Under the pieces are notes generated by a model, which was not told the origin of the DNA, ran no database searches, and saw nothing but the letters and a program-made list of their open reading frames with translations. This document shows, piece by piece, positions 43,205 to 51,712 of a stretch of DNA of 56,840 nucleotides (the first letter of the stretch is position 1; every line of letters begins with the position of its first letter). The DNA is from Wagnerdoeblera sp046292685. GTDB taxonomy: Bacteria; Pseudomonadota; Alphaproteobacteria; Rhodobacterales; Rhodobacteraceae. Made by a program: the position numbers and the translations under genes. The stretch lies in NCBI RefSeq assembly GCF_046292685.1, contig NZ_JBKBQM010000017.1:1-56840 (forward strand). Reading direction: 5' to 3'.

Positions 43205-46178
43205 TCTGTTTCGCCCCTTCCTTGTCGTAGACCACCGGATCGACGATGCGCGCCTTCACCTCGCCGCCCCCCAGCTTGGGGAAGGTGACGATTTCGCCCA
43301 TCCGCTCCGGCCCGCGGCGGATCAGGCCCATGGCGATGCCGCGCTTCAGCGTCGGGGACCAATAGGTCGAGGTCACGCGCCCTTCGGTGTTGCGCTGCCC
43401 GTTGGCATTCGTGCCCGGCGCCACCGCATAGGCGCCTTCGGGGATGACCGAGCCATCGAGCGATTCCAGCCCCACCAGCTTCCACCGATCGGGGTCGGAC
43501 AGGTGGCTGCGCTCCATCCCGCGCTTGCCCAGGAAATCGGCCTTTTTCTTCGAAACCGCCCAGCCGAGGTTCAGGTCCAGCGGCGTCACCGTGCCATCGG
43601 TTTCGTCGCCGATCATGATGAAGCCCTTTTCGGCCCGCAGCACGTGCAGCGCCTCGGTGCCATAGGGCATGGCGCCCAGGCCTTCGCCGGCGGCGACCAG
43701 GGCATCCCACAGGCTGCGCGCCTCGCCTGCCGGCACGGCGATTTCATAGGAAAGCTCGCCCGAAAAGCTGATGCGGAACACGCGCACACGGTGGCCGCCC
43801 AAGCTGCCCTCGCGCCATTCCATGAAAGGCAGGCTTTCGCGGCTGACATCCATGCCGCCCACCGCCTCCAGCAGCTTGCGCGCATTGGGGCCGACCACGG
43901 CGATCTGGCCGTATTGTTCGGTGACATTGGCGGTGAACACCTGCCAGTCCCACCATTCGCATTGCAGCCAGTCCTCCATCCAGGCATGGATGCGGTCGGC
44001 CCCGCCCGAGGTCGTGTGGCACAGCCAGGTGTCCTCGGACAGGCGCGCGACCACGCCATCGTCCGAAAGGAAGCCCTGTTCGTTGCACATCAGCCCGTAG
44101 CGGCACTTGCCCACCGGCAGGTTGGACATGACGTTGGTGTAAAGCATGTCGAGAAAGCGGCCGGCATCCGGCCCCTTGACGATGATCTTGCCCAGCGTGC
44201 TGGCATCGAGCAGCCCGACATTGCCGCGCGCGTTCAGCACCTCACGCTCCACTGCCTGATGCACGGTTTCGCCCGCGCGCGGGTAAGCATAGGGGCGGCG
44301 CCACAGGCCCACGGGTTCCCAATGCGCGCCGTGGGTTTCGTGCCAGTCGTGCATCGGCGTGCGGCGCAGCGGCTGGAAGATTTCGCCCCGCGCCTCGCCC
44401 GCCAGCGCGCCGATGGTGACGGGGGTGTAGGGCGGGCGGAAGGTGGTGGTGCCCACCTGCGGGATGGCCGCGTTCAGGCTGTCGGCCAGCACGGCCAGAC
44501 CGTTGATGTTGCTCAGCTTGCCCTGATCGGTCGCCATGCCCAGCGTGGTGTAGCGCTTGGTATGCTCGACGCTGGTGTAACCTTCGCGCGCGGCCAGCTG
44601 CACATCGCTGACCTTCACGTCGTTCTGGAAGTCCAGCCACATCTTGCTGCGCAGCGCAACGCCCGCGCCTTGCGGCATGACCCAGACCGGGGTCAGCGGG
44701 GCCTCGTCCTCGGCCGCGCCGACCGGGGCCGCGCCGGTGCCGGCAGCGGCGGCATGGGCATCGGCCAGGCACTCGGCCAGCGTCAGCGCGCCCGAGGCGG
44801 CGCCGGCGGTGGCCACCATCGCGGCACCGTCGGCGCCGGTGGGCGGGCGCGCCGGATCGGGGCGGAACATCGCCGCGTCGGCATCCCACAGCAGCTTGCC
44901 GCCGCAATGGCTCCACAAATGCACCACAGGCGACCAACCGCCCGACATGGCAACCGCATCGCAGGCGATTTCCTCGACCACGGCGCCTTCGCCGGCCTGC
45001 AGGCAGACCTGCACCGCCGTCACGCGCTTGGCCCCCTTGACCGCGGCAATGCCGTGGCCGGGCAGCACCCGGATGCCTTCGGCCCGCGCGGCCTGCGGCA
45101 GCGCGCCATCGGCGCGGTCGCGGGCATCGAGGATCGCCGGCACCGCCAGCCCTGCCGCCCGCAGCGCCAGCGCGGTGCGATAGCCGTCGTCGTTGTTGGT
45201 GACGAGCACCGTGCGGTCGCCGGGCGACACGGCCCAGTTGACCAGGTAATCGCGCACCGCCGAGGCGAGCATCACGCCCGGAATGTCGTTGCCGGCAAAG
45301 GCCAGCGGGCGTTCGATGGCGCCGGTGGCGGCCAGGATGCGCGCCGCACGGATGCGCCAGAGCCGCTTTTTCGGCCGCCCGTCGCCCGGGGTGTGGTCGG
45401 CCACGCGTTCTTCGGCCAGGACATAGCCGTGGTCGTAGACCCCGGCGACCACCGTGCGCGCGCGCAGCGTGACATTCTGCATCGCTTCAAGTGCTTGCAG
45501 CGCGTCCTTCACCCACTGGTCGGGGTGCTTGCCGTCGATCGTGCCGCCATCCACCGGGGCGCGCCCGCCCCAGTGGGCGGCCTGTTCCAGCACGATCACC
45601 CGCTGCCCGGCGCGGGCCGCGGCCAGGGCGGCCGTCAGGCCGGCCACGCCGCCGCCCGCCACCAGCACGTCGCAATGGGCATAAAGCTGTTCGTAACGGT
45701 CGGCGTCGCGGTCCTTCGGTGCCGGGCCCAGGCCGGCCGACTGGCGGATCACCGGCTCGAACACGTGCTTCCAGAAGGCGCGCGGCCACATGAAGGTCTT
45801 GTAGTAGAACCCCGCCGGCAGAAAGCGGCTGACCAGGTTGTTCACCACGCCGACGTCGAATTCGAGGCTCGGCCAGTGGTTCTGGCTTGCGGCGGAAAGG
45901 CCATCGAACAGCTCGGTGGTGGTGACGCGCTGGTTGGGCTCCAGCCGCGCGCCGGTGCCGAGGGCCACCAGCGCGTTCGGCTCCTCGGCGCCCGAGGCGA
46001 CCAGCCCGCGCGGCCGGTGATACTTGAAGCTGCGCCCCAGCAGCATCTGGCCGTTGGCCAGCAGCGCGGAAGCCAGCGTATCGCCGGCAAAACCCTTGAA
46101 CCGCTTGCCGTTGAAGCGGAATTCCTGCGCCGCCGACCGGTCGATCAGGCGGCCGCCCTTGGCCAGACGGGTGCTCAT
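43197..46178 (-). CDS. soxA: Sarcosine oxidase alpha subunit
   Basis: 993 residues, the usual size. Binds NAD+ and tetrahydrofolate in the TSOX complex that oxidises sarcosine to glycine, forming 5,10-methylene-THF and H2O2. N-terminal ferredoxin-like fold without cluster cysteines (FRFNGKRFKGFAGDTLASALLANG), then a pyridine nucleotide-disulfide-type domain (DVLVAGGGVAGLTAALAAARAGQRV at about 170-195), and a C-terminal GcvT/folate half from about 600. It overlaps both soxD (4 bases) and soxG (8 bases). All features are normal. Confidence 0.97.
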   Translation of the reverse strand: MSTRLAKGGRLIDRSAAQEFRFNGKRFKGFAGDTLASALLANGQMLLGRSFKYHRPRGLVASGAEEPNALVALGTGARLEPNQRVTTTELFDGLSAASQNHWPSLEFDVGVVNNLVSRFLPAGFYYKTFMWPRAFWKHVFEPVIRQSAGLGPAPKDRDADRYEQLYAHCDVLVAGGGVAGLTAALAAARAGQRVIVLEQAAHWGGRAPVDGGTIDGKHPDQWVKDALQALEAMQNVTLRARTVVAGVYDHGYVLAEERVADHTPGDGRPKKRLWRIRAARILAATGAIERPLAFAGNDIPGVMLASAVRDYLVNWAVSPGDRTVLVTNNDDGYRTALALRAAGLAVPAILDARDRADGALPQAARAEGIRVLPGHGIAAVKGAKRVTAVQVCLQAGEGAVVEEIACDAVAMSGGWSPVVHLWSHCGGKLLWDADAAMFRPDPARPPTGADGAAMVATAGAASGALTLAECLADAHAAAAGTGAAPVGAAEDEAPLTPVWVMPQGAGVALRSKMWLDFQNDVKVSDVQLAAREGYTSVEHTKRYTTLGMATDQGKLSNINGLAVLADSLNAAIPQVGTTTFRPPYTPVTIGALAGEARGEIFQPLRRTPMHDWHETHGAHWEPVGLWRRPYAYPRAGETVHQAVEREVLNARGNVGLLDASTLGKIIVKGPDAGRFLDMLYTNVMSNLPVGKCRYGLMCNEQGFLSDDGVVARLSEDTWLCHTTSGGADRIHAWMEDWLQCEWWDWQVFTANVTEQYGQIAVVGPNARKLLEAVGGMDVSRESLPFMEWREGSLGGHRVRVFRISFSGELSYEIAVPAGEARSLWDALVAAGEGLGAMPYGTEALHVLRAEKGFIMIGDETDGTVTPLDLNLGWAVSKKKADFLGKRGMERSHLSDPDRWKLVGLESLDGSVIPEGAYAVAPGTNANGQRNTEGRVTSTYWSPTLKRGIAMGLIRRGPERMGEIVTFPKLGGGEVKARIVDPVVYDKEGAKQNV

Positions 46179-46498
46179 TTGTCACCTTCCCAGCCCGGAC
46201 GCCGGGCCTTGATATGCGCGATCAGATCGGCGGGGGGTTCGGAGGTTTGCGCCGGATAGGTGCCGAACACCTCGAGCGTGGCGGTGCAGCGCGCGGCCAG
46301 GAACCACTTGCCGCACCCATAGCTGTGGCGCCAGCGTTCGAAATGCACGCCCTTGGGGTTGGCGCGGGCGAACATGTAGGATTCGAACTCGGCATCCGTG
46401 GACCCGGGGCCGAAACGCTTCAGATGCGCTTCGCCGCCGGCGGTCAGCTCGGTTTCCTCGGCACGGACGCCGCAGTAGGGGCAGGTCAGGATCAGCAT
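46175..46498 (-). CDS. soxD: Sarcosine oxidase delta subunit
   Basis: 107 residues. Zinc-binding subunit: CPYCG at about 6-10, later YGCGKWF and AARC supplying the other ligands (C7, C10, a His/Cys in HSYGC, C...). MLILTCPYCGVRAEE is the family start, and RANPKGVHFERWRH the family core. The ATG at 46498 was chosen because the open frame further upstream runs through the composite repeat and is not conserved. It overlaps soxA by 4 bases. Confidence 0.95.
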   Translation of the reverse strand: MLILTCPYCGVRAEETELTAGGEAHLKRFGPGSTDAEFESYMFARANPKGVHFERWRHSYGCGKWFLAARCTATLEVFGTYPAQTSEPPADLIAHIKARRPGWEGDK

Positions 46499-46526
46499 GG
46501 CAGGCCCTTGCGCAACGGGAAAGGCC

Positions 46527-46573
46527 GGGGGGCGCTGCCCCCCGGACCCCCCGGGATATTTCGGGACAGAAAA
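46527..46573 (-). repeat. Composite intergenic repeat, copy D, inside the sox cluster
   Basis: Plus-strand reading: G6/C6 hairpin GGGGGG-CGCTG-CCCCCC, C-run, GGGATATTTCGGG, then the AAGGTGAAAG tail is replaced by ACAGAAAATG. It occupies the 91-bp gap between soxB and soxD, an unusual place because those genes should be co-transcribed. Confidence 0.65.
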
Positions 46574-46589
46574 TGGACGCGGCGGGGCA

Positions 46590-47837
46590 TCAATGCGCCA
46601 CCCCTGCCGCAACGGATTCATCGATGAACTTGCCTTCGCGGAAGCGGTACATGCTGAATTCCGCCGCCAGCGGCCCCGGTTCGCCCCTGGCCATCAGTTC
46701 GGCCATCGCCCAGCCCGAGCCCGGAATGGCCTTGAACCCGCCGGTGCCCCAGCCGCAGTTGATGAAGCAGTTGCCGAGCGGCGTTTTCGAGATGATGGGC
46801 GAACGGTCGCCGGTCATGTCCACGATGCCGCCCCACTGGCGCAGCATCTTGAGCCGCGAGATCATCGGAAAGGTTTCGACCAGCGCGCGCAAGGTTTCCT
46901 CGATATGGTGGAAGCTGCCGCGCTGGGTGAAGTTGTTGAACCCGTCGGTGCCGCCGCCGATGACCATTTCGCCCTTGTCGGATTGCGACATGTAGCCGTG
47001 CACGGTGTTGGCCATCACCACCACGTCCATGCAGGGCTTGATCGGCTCGGACACCAGCGCCTGCAGGCAAAGCGATTCGACCGGCAGGCGGAAACCGGCC
47101 ATGTCGGCCAGTTGCCCCGAATGGCCGGCCACGACGATCCCGAGCTTGTCGCAGGCGATGTCGCCGCGGGTGGTGGTGACGCCGGTGACCTTGCCGCCCG
47201 ATTGCGAGACGCCCGTGACCTCGCAGTTCTGGATGATGTCCATGCCCATCGCGCTGCAGGCCCGCGCATAGCCCCAGGCCACCGCATCGTGCCGCCCGGT
47301 GCCGCCGCGCGCCTGCCACAGCGCCCCCAGCACCGGATAGCGCGGGCCGTTGATATTGATGATCGGCACCAGTTCCTTGACCCGCTCGGGCCCGATGAAT
47401 TCGGTGGCGACACCTTGCAGCGCGTTGGCATGGGCGGTGCGGCGATAGCCGCGGACCTCGTGTTCGGTCTGGGCCAGCATCATCACGCCGCGCGGGCTGA
47501 ACATGACGTTCATGTTCAGATCCAGGCTCATGGTTTCGTAAAGGCTGCGGGCCTTTTCGTAGATCGCCGCCGAAGGATCCTGCAGGTAGTTCGAACGGAT
47601 GATCGTGGTGTTGCGCCCGGTGTTGCCGCCGCCCAGCCAGCCCTTTTCCAGCACCGCGACATTGGTGATGCCGTGGTTCTTGCCCAGGTAATAGGCGGTG
47701 GCGAGGCCATGACCGCCCGCCCCCACGATGATCGCATCGTAGCGCTTCTTCGGTTCGGGGCTGGCCCAGGCGCGTTCCCAGCCCTGGTGCCAGCTCAGCG
47801 CCTCGCGGGCGATGGCAAAGACCGAATAGCGTTTCAT
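46590..47837 (-). CDS. soxB: Sarcosine oxidase beta subunit
   Basis: 415 residues. Catalytic subunit with non-covalent FAD and covalent FMN. FAD motif YDAIIVGAGGHGLATAYYL at about 33-51; NTGRNTTIIRSNYL near 72-85; the histidine in GGTGRHDA (H183) corresponds to the FMN-linked His of characterised enzymes. CGWGTGGFKAIPGSG near the end completes the DAO fold. ATG at 47837 gives MKRYSVFAIAREAL, the family start. A palindrome GTTCC-N6-GGAAC lies 28 bases upstream. Confidence 0.97.
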   Translation of the reverse strand: MKRYSVFAIAREALSWHQGWERAWASPEPKKRYDAIIVGAGGHGLATAYYLGKNHGITNVAVLEKGWLGGGNTGRNTTIIRSNYLQDPSAAIYEKARSLYETMSLDLNMNVMFSPRGVMMLAQTEHEVRGYRRTAHANALQGVATEFIGPERVKELVPIININGPRYPVLGALWQARGGTGRHDAVAWGYARACSAMGMDIIQNCEVTGVSQSGGKVTGVTTTRGDIACDKLGIVVAGHSGQLADMAGFRLPVESLCLQALVSEPIKPCMDVVVMANTVHGYMSQSDKGEMVIGGGTDGFNNFTQRGSFHHIEETLRALVETFPMISRLKMLRQWGGIVDMTGDRSPIISKTPLGNCFINCGWGTGGFKAIPGSGWAMAELMARGEPGPLAAEFSMYRFREGKFIDESVAAGVAH

Positions 47838-47864
47838 GGCGGCGACTCCCCGGGGGCGTGGTTC

Positions 47865-47880
47865 GTTCCGGTGATGGAAC
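47865..47880. promoter_or_regulatory. GTTCC-GGTGAT-GGAAC palindrome upstream of soxB
   Basis: Perfect 5-bp arms, with partly symmetric flanks (TTC and GAA), in the 186-bp divergent gap between soxB and ccmI. Operator candidate only; no regulator gene is adjacent. Confidence 0.35.
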
Positions 47881-48023
47881 AGAAAAAGGGTTCTACCCCG
47901 TGCTGCAAACGGCGCAAAGGGGGCGAAAAGCGACATGCGGCGGCAAGTGCGACATCACGGCCTTCGCCGGGGCTTTTGCCGGGGCGCCGAAAGGGCTACA
48001 TCGGCGACGAGGAAGGGGAACCG

Positions 48024-49262
48024 ATGGGCGATTGGGTGTTCTGGGGGGGTGCGGCCGGCTTGACGCTGGCGGTGGCCGGGCTGATGGCGGCGGCCCTGGC
48101 GCGCGGGCGGGCCGCGCCTGCGGCGGCGCAGGATCTGGGTGTCTACCGCGACCAGCTGCGCGAGGTGGAGCGCGACCTCGCGCGCGGGCTGATCGGCGAG
48201 GACGAGGCCGCGCGGTTGCGCACCGAAATCGGGCGTCGGGTGCTGGCGGCCGATGCGGCGCTGCGGGCCGAAACGGCCAGGGCCGAACCGGGCCCTGCCC
48301 CGGCGCTGGTCGCCGGGCTGATGGCCGCGCTGGTGCTGGGCGTGGGCGGCGGGGTTTACCTCTGGCGCGGGGCACCCGGTCAGGGCGACCTGCCGATGGC
48401 CTTTCGCCTGGCCGAATCCGACCGGATGCGCGCGGCACGGCCGACCCAGGCCGAGGCCGAGGCGCAGGCCGCCGCCGCGCTGCCCCCTGCGCCGGCCCCC
48501 ACCGACCCGCGCCATGCCGAGTTGCTGGAGCGTCTGCGCCAGGTGATGGCAGGGCGCCCGGACGACCTGCAAGGGCAGGAACTGCTGGCCCGCAATGAGG
48601 CGCTGGTCGGCAACTTCGCCGCCGCCGCCCGTGCGCAGGCCATGGTGGTGCGGCTGAAGGGCGCCGCGGCCACGGCCGACGATCTGGCGATGCAGGCCGA
48701 GCTGATGATCTCGGCCGCCGGCGGGCTGGTCAGCCCCGAAGCCGAGGCGGTGCTGTCGGCCGCGCTGGAAAAGGACCGGACCAACGGCACGGCGCGCTAT
48801 CTTTCGGGGCTGATGTTCCTGCAGGTCGGGCGGCCGGACCTTGCATTCCGCTTCTGGGCCCCGCTGTGGGAAAGCTCGGCCCCCGACGCGCCCTGGGTGG
48901 CCGCGCTGCGCGCCCAGCTGCCCGATGTGGCCTGGCTGGCCGGGCAGCACCGCTATCAGATGCCCGAACCCGGCGGCCGCGCCATGCCCGGCCCGGATGC
49001 CGCCGCGATGGCCGCGGCCGAGGACATGACGCCCGAGGCCCGCCAGCAGATGATCCGCGGCATGGTGGACGGGCTGCTGGAACGGCTGGCAACCCAGGGC
49101 GGCACGGCGGCGGAATGGGCCCGCGCCATCCGCGCGCTGGGGGTGCTGGGCGAAACCGACCGCGCCCGCGCAATTCTGGCCGAGGCCGAAGGCCGCTTTG
49201 CCGGGCGCGAGGCCGACCTTGGCCTGATCGCCGCCGCCGCCGCCGAAGCCGGGTTGAAATGA
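48024..49262 (+). CDS. ccmI: Cytochrome c-type biogenesis protein CcmI
   Basis: 412 residues. One N-terminal membrane helix (VFWGGAAGLTLAVAGLMAAALARG), a cytoplasmic leucine-zipper-like loop (VYRDQLREVERDLARGLIGEDEAARLRTEIGRRVL), a second helix (ALVAGLMAALVLGVGGGVYLW), then a large periplasmic TPR domain. This is the two-part CcmI layout of Rhodobacter, which chaperones apocytochrome c2 to the haem ligase. No other ccm genes are adjacent. The ATG overlaps nothing upstream; its stop overlaps the ruvX ATG. Confidence 0.92.
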   Translation: MGDWVFWGGAAGLTLAVAGLMAAALARGRAAPAAAQDLGVYRDQLREVERDLARGLIGEDEAARLRTEIGRRVLAADAALRAETARAEPGPAPALVAGLMAALVLGVGGGVYLWRGAPGQGDLPMAFRLAESDRMRAARPTQAEAEAQAAAALPPAPAPTDPRHAELLERLRQVMAGRPDDLQGQELLARNEALVGNFAAAARAQAMVVRLKGAAATADDLAMQAELMISAAGGLVSPEAEAVLSAALEKDRTNGTARYLSGLMFLQVGRPDLAFRFWAPLWESSAPDAPWVAALRAQLPDVAWLAGQHRYQMPEPGGRAMPGPDAAAMAAAEDMTPEARQQMIRGMVDGLLERLATQGGTAAEWARAIRALGVLGETDRARAILAEAEGRFAGREADLGLIAAAAAEAGLK

Positions 49263-49747
49263 CCCGGGCCGGGCACGACGACATGGCCGGCTTTGCCGCG
49301 GCACTGCCGCGCGTCGGGGCGCTGGCCGGGCTCGACCTCGGCGACAAGACCATCGGGGTCGCGGTCTCGGACAGCTTGCGTTCGGTGGCCACGCCGCTGC
49401 TGACCATCCGGCGCGTCAAGTTTACCGAGGACGCCGCCCGCCTGCTGGACCTGACGGCCGAGCGCGGCATCGTCGGGCTGGTGCTGGGGCTGCCGCGCAA
49501 CATGGACGGGTCCGAAGGCCCGCGCTGCCAGTCCACCCGCGCCTTTGCCCGCAACCTGGCGCGGCTTTCGCCCTTGCCGCTGGCCTTCTGGGACGAACGG
49601 CTGTCGACCGTTGCGGCCGAAAGGGCACTGCTCGAGGCGGATACGTCACGAAAGCGTCGTTCCCAGGTGATCGACCACGTTGCGGCAGGCTATATCCTGC
49701 AAGGCGCGCTGGACCGGCTGGCGCACATCGCAAGGGGCACCCCGTGA
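49259..49747 (+). CDS. ruvX: Putative pre-16S rRNA nuclease / Holliday junction resolvase-like protein (YqgF)
   Basis: 162 residues, RNase H-like fold. LAGLDLGDKTIGVAVSD at about 22-38 carries the first catalytic aspartate, LVLGLPRNMDGSEGPR the second acidic region, FWDERLSTVAAER the third, and RRSQVIDHVAAGYILQ the C-terminal acidic residue. YqgF acts in 16S rRNA 5' maturation and has been linked to recombination. It overlaps ccmI by 4 bases and the DUF1289 gene by 4 bases. Confidence 0.93.
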   Translation: MTRAGHDDMAGFAAALPRVGALAGLDLGDKTIGVAVSDSLRSVATPLLTIRRVKFTEDAARLLDLTAERGIVGLVLGLPRNMDGSEGPRCQSTRAFARNLARLSPLPLAFWDERLSTVAAERALLEADTSRKRRSQVIDHVAAGYILQGALDRLAHIARGTP

Positions 49748-49977
49748 AGGACGAAGTCTGGAAGCGCGACGAAATCGAAAGCCCCTGCGTCAAGATCTGC
49801 GTGGTGCACCCGGAGGCCCGCGTCTGCGTCGGCTGCCACCGCACCATCGAGGAGATCAGCGCCTGGTCGCGGCTGACCCACGAGGCGCGCCGCGCGATCA
49901 TGCAGGACCTGCCCGCCCGCAGCGCCTTGCTGACCCGCCGCCGCGGCGGGCGCGCCGCCCGGATGGCGCAGGACTGA
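49744..49977 (+). CDS. DUF1289 small Cys-containing protein
   Basis: 77 residues starting at GTG (49744), overlapping the ruvX stop. IESPCVKICVVHPEARVCVGCHRTIEEISAWSRL is the DUF1289 pattern with four cysteines (C-x3-C...C-x2-C), probably a metal or Fe-S site. The C-terminus is rich in arginine. Function not known; often near RNA or redox genes in alphaproteobacteria. Confidence 0.88.
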   Translation: MKDEVWKRDEIESPCVKICVVHPEARVCVGCHRTIEEISAWSRLTHEARRAIMQDLPARSALLTRRRGGRAARMAQD

Positions 49978-50057
49978 GCCGAAACCGCGCTTAAAACCCG
50001 CGCGACCAGCGGCGCCGCCCGGCCCGCAGCCGCAAACCCGGCGCCCGCCCGGTGCCC

Positions 50058-50945
50058 TCAGGCCCCCAGCCCCTCGGCCTGCAACAGCGCGCGGGCCTCG
50101 GGGTCGGCCGCCAGAGCCTTGCGCATCGCCGCCAGGGCGCGTTCGCGCAGCTGCCGCACCCGTTCGCGCGAAATCGCGTGGGTGGCGCCCAGATCGGCCA
50201 GGGTGCGGCTTTCGTCCTCCATCACCGTGCCGGTCAGGATGTCGCGGTCGCGCGCCGGCAGGTCGGCCAGATGCCGCTGCATCAGGCTGGCCAGCCGCGA
50301 TTGCGCACGCGCCTCGCCCACGCGCACCTCGGGGTCGGCCTCCGGGTCGGGGTCGGGCAGCAGATCCTGCCACTCCGCCCCCTGCTCGGCATCGCCGACC
50401 TGCTGGTTCAGCGACAGATCGCGCGCCGCCAGACGTTCGCGGATCAGCCCGATCTTGTCGACCTCGACCCCGAAATGGGTGGCCAGCGCGGCATCCATGT
50501 CTTCGGGGCGCGTGCCTTCGGCGCGCAAGGCGGCCTCGGCCTTGCGCAGCCCGAAAAAGACCCGGCGCAAGGACGACGACCCCGGCAGGCGGATCAGCGA
50601 CCAGTCGCCATAGGCATAATCCTGAATCTCGGCCCGCACCCACCAGGTCGCATAGGTGGAAAAGCGAAAGCCCATGTCGGGGTCGAAACGGTCGGCTGCC
50701 TTCAGCAGGCCCAGGTTTGCCTGCTGCACCAGATCCTCGTCCGGCCGGCCGGCCCCGCGCGACATCCGCGCCGCGGCAGCATAGGCCAGCGCCCGATGCG
50801 CCAGCACCAGCCGGTCGCGCGCCCGGGCATCGCCCCGCTCGCGCCAGGCGCGGGCCAGGTCGGCCTCGGTCGCGGCATCCAGAAACTCGGCCCCGAAGCG
50901 GTTGCTGCGGGTGCGGGTCCGGGGCGGGCGAAAGGGCTTGTTCAT
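50058..50945 (-). CDS. rpoH: RNA polymerase sigma factor of the sigma-32 group (RpoH2-like)
   Basis: 295 residues. Region 2 has DEDLVQQANLGLLKAADRFDPDMGFRFSTYATWWVRAEIQDY, and region 4.2 ISRERVRQLRERALAAMRKAL. The RpoH-specific box between regions 2 and 3 is present but divergent (LRRVFFGLR in place of QRKLFFNLR), as in the second RpoH of Rhodobacter, which directs oxidative-stress genes. Shares an 84-bp control region with the divergent marR gene; a TTGACA element (minus strand, 51000-50995) with a weak TAGTTT fits its promoter, and a perfect palindrome covers that -10. Confidence 0.9.
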   Translation of the reverse strand: MNKPFRPPRTRTRSNRFGAEFLDAATEADLARAWRERGDARARDRLVLAHRALAYAAAARMSRGAGRPDEDLVQQANLGLLKAADRFDPDMGFRFSTYATWWVRAEIQDYAYGDWSLIRLPGSSSLRRVFFGLRKAEAALRAEGTRPEDMDAALATHFGVEVDKIGLIRERLAARDLSLNQQVGDAEQGAEWQDLLPDPDPEADPEVRVGEARAQSRLASLMQRHLADLPARDRDILTGTVMEDESRTLADLGATHAISRERVRQLRERALAAMRKALAADPEARALLQAEGLGA

Positions 50946-50962
50946 GGCAGCACCGATGATGA

Positions 50963-51022
50963 TTTCGAATCGAAACTATCACGCCGGCAGCGATTGTCAA
51001 ACAGGTTTCGATTCGCTACTAT
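50963..51022. promoter_or_regulatory. Shared rpoH2-marR control region: two palindromic operators and divergent promoters
   Basis: Operator 1 at 50963-50975 is TTTCGA-A-TCGAAA (perfect); operator 2 at 51006-51018 is TTTCGA-T-TCGCTA (left arm perfect, right arm partial). The marR promoter is TTGTCA (50994-50999), 17 bp, TACTAT (51017-51022), with operator 2 inside it. On the other strand TTGACA (51000-50995) serves rpoH2, with operator 1 at its -10. The two -35 elements overlap. Confidence 0.65.
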
Positions 51023-51029
51023 CCCGCGC

Positions 51030-51605
51030 ATGAGCACGCCTGATGAAATCGCCGAACTGCTGATCCACCTGGCTCGCGCCGCAAGGGCCGAAGATCAGGA
51101 TGCGCAACTGACCCCGGCGCAATGGACCGCGCTGCGCTTTCTGTCGCGCGCCAACACCGCCAGCCGCACGCCTTCGGCCTTTGCCAGCTTTCACGCCACC
51201 ACCCGCGGCACGGCAACCCAGACGCTGAAGGCGCTGGAGCTCAAGGGCCTGATCGCGCGCGGCGCAGGCCAGGAGGACGGGCGCAAGGTCTGCTACGACG
51301 TGACGGCGCAAGGGCGCGCGCTGCTGGCGCAAGACCCGCTGCGCGACCTGACAGGGGCGGTGGCGGGCCTGCCGCCCGAGCTGTTCGATGCCCTGGCCCG
51401 CACGGTTCCGCAACTGGTCGCCGACCTTGCCCGCCGGCGCGAGGCCCCAAGCTTCGGCACCTGCCACGATTGCCGCCATTTCGAAGGGCGCCCGCAACAG
51501 GCGTTCTGCGCCTGCATGGCGCGGCTGATCGCCGCGCCCGAGGTCAACCAGCTGTGCATCAACTTCGACAGCGGCGCAGCGGCAGAGCCCCGCCTGCGCG
51601 GCTGA
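51030..51605 (+). CDS. MarR-type regulator with C-terminal cysteine cluster
   Basis: 191 residues. Winged helix domain about 5-130 (LTPAQWTALRFLSRAN, TTRGTATQTLKALELKGLIARGAGQEDGRKVCYDVTAQGRALL). It then carries an extra C-terminal tail with C145, C148, H150, C160, C162 and C176, spaced CxxC-x11-CxC-x13-C, which looks like a metal or Fe-S site. C88 lies in the wing. The predicted transcription start (about 51029-51030) coincides with the ATG, so the mRNA may be leaderless. It is divergent from rpoH2 and probably represses both genes through the two palindromes. Sensor chemistry is inferred. Confidence 0.82.
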   Translation: MSTPDEIAELLIHLARAARAEDQDAQLTPAQWTALRFLSRANTASRTPSAFASFHATTRGTATQTLKALELKGLIARGAGQEDGRKVCYDVTAQGRALLAQDPLRDLTGAVAGLPPELFDALARTVPQLVADLARRREAPSFGTCHDCRHFEGRPQQAFCACMARLIAAPEVNQLCINFDSGAAAEPRLRG

Positions 51606-51631
51606 CGGCCCCCCGCGGCACCATCGGCCGC

Positions 51632-51690
51632 CTTTCACCTTGTCGAAATATCCTCCGGGGGTCCGGGGGTGGAAAACCCCCGGTCGCTGG
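51632..51690 (-). repeat. Composite intergenic repeat, copy E
   Basis: Minus-strand reading: GGGGG..CCCCC hairpins, C-run, GGAGGATATTTCGACAAGGTGAAAG. It lies between the convergent marR and purS genes. Confidence 0.75.
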
Positions 51691-51712
51691 GGGCAAGACC
51701 GCGCCCGTCGGT

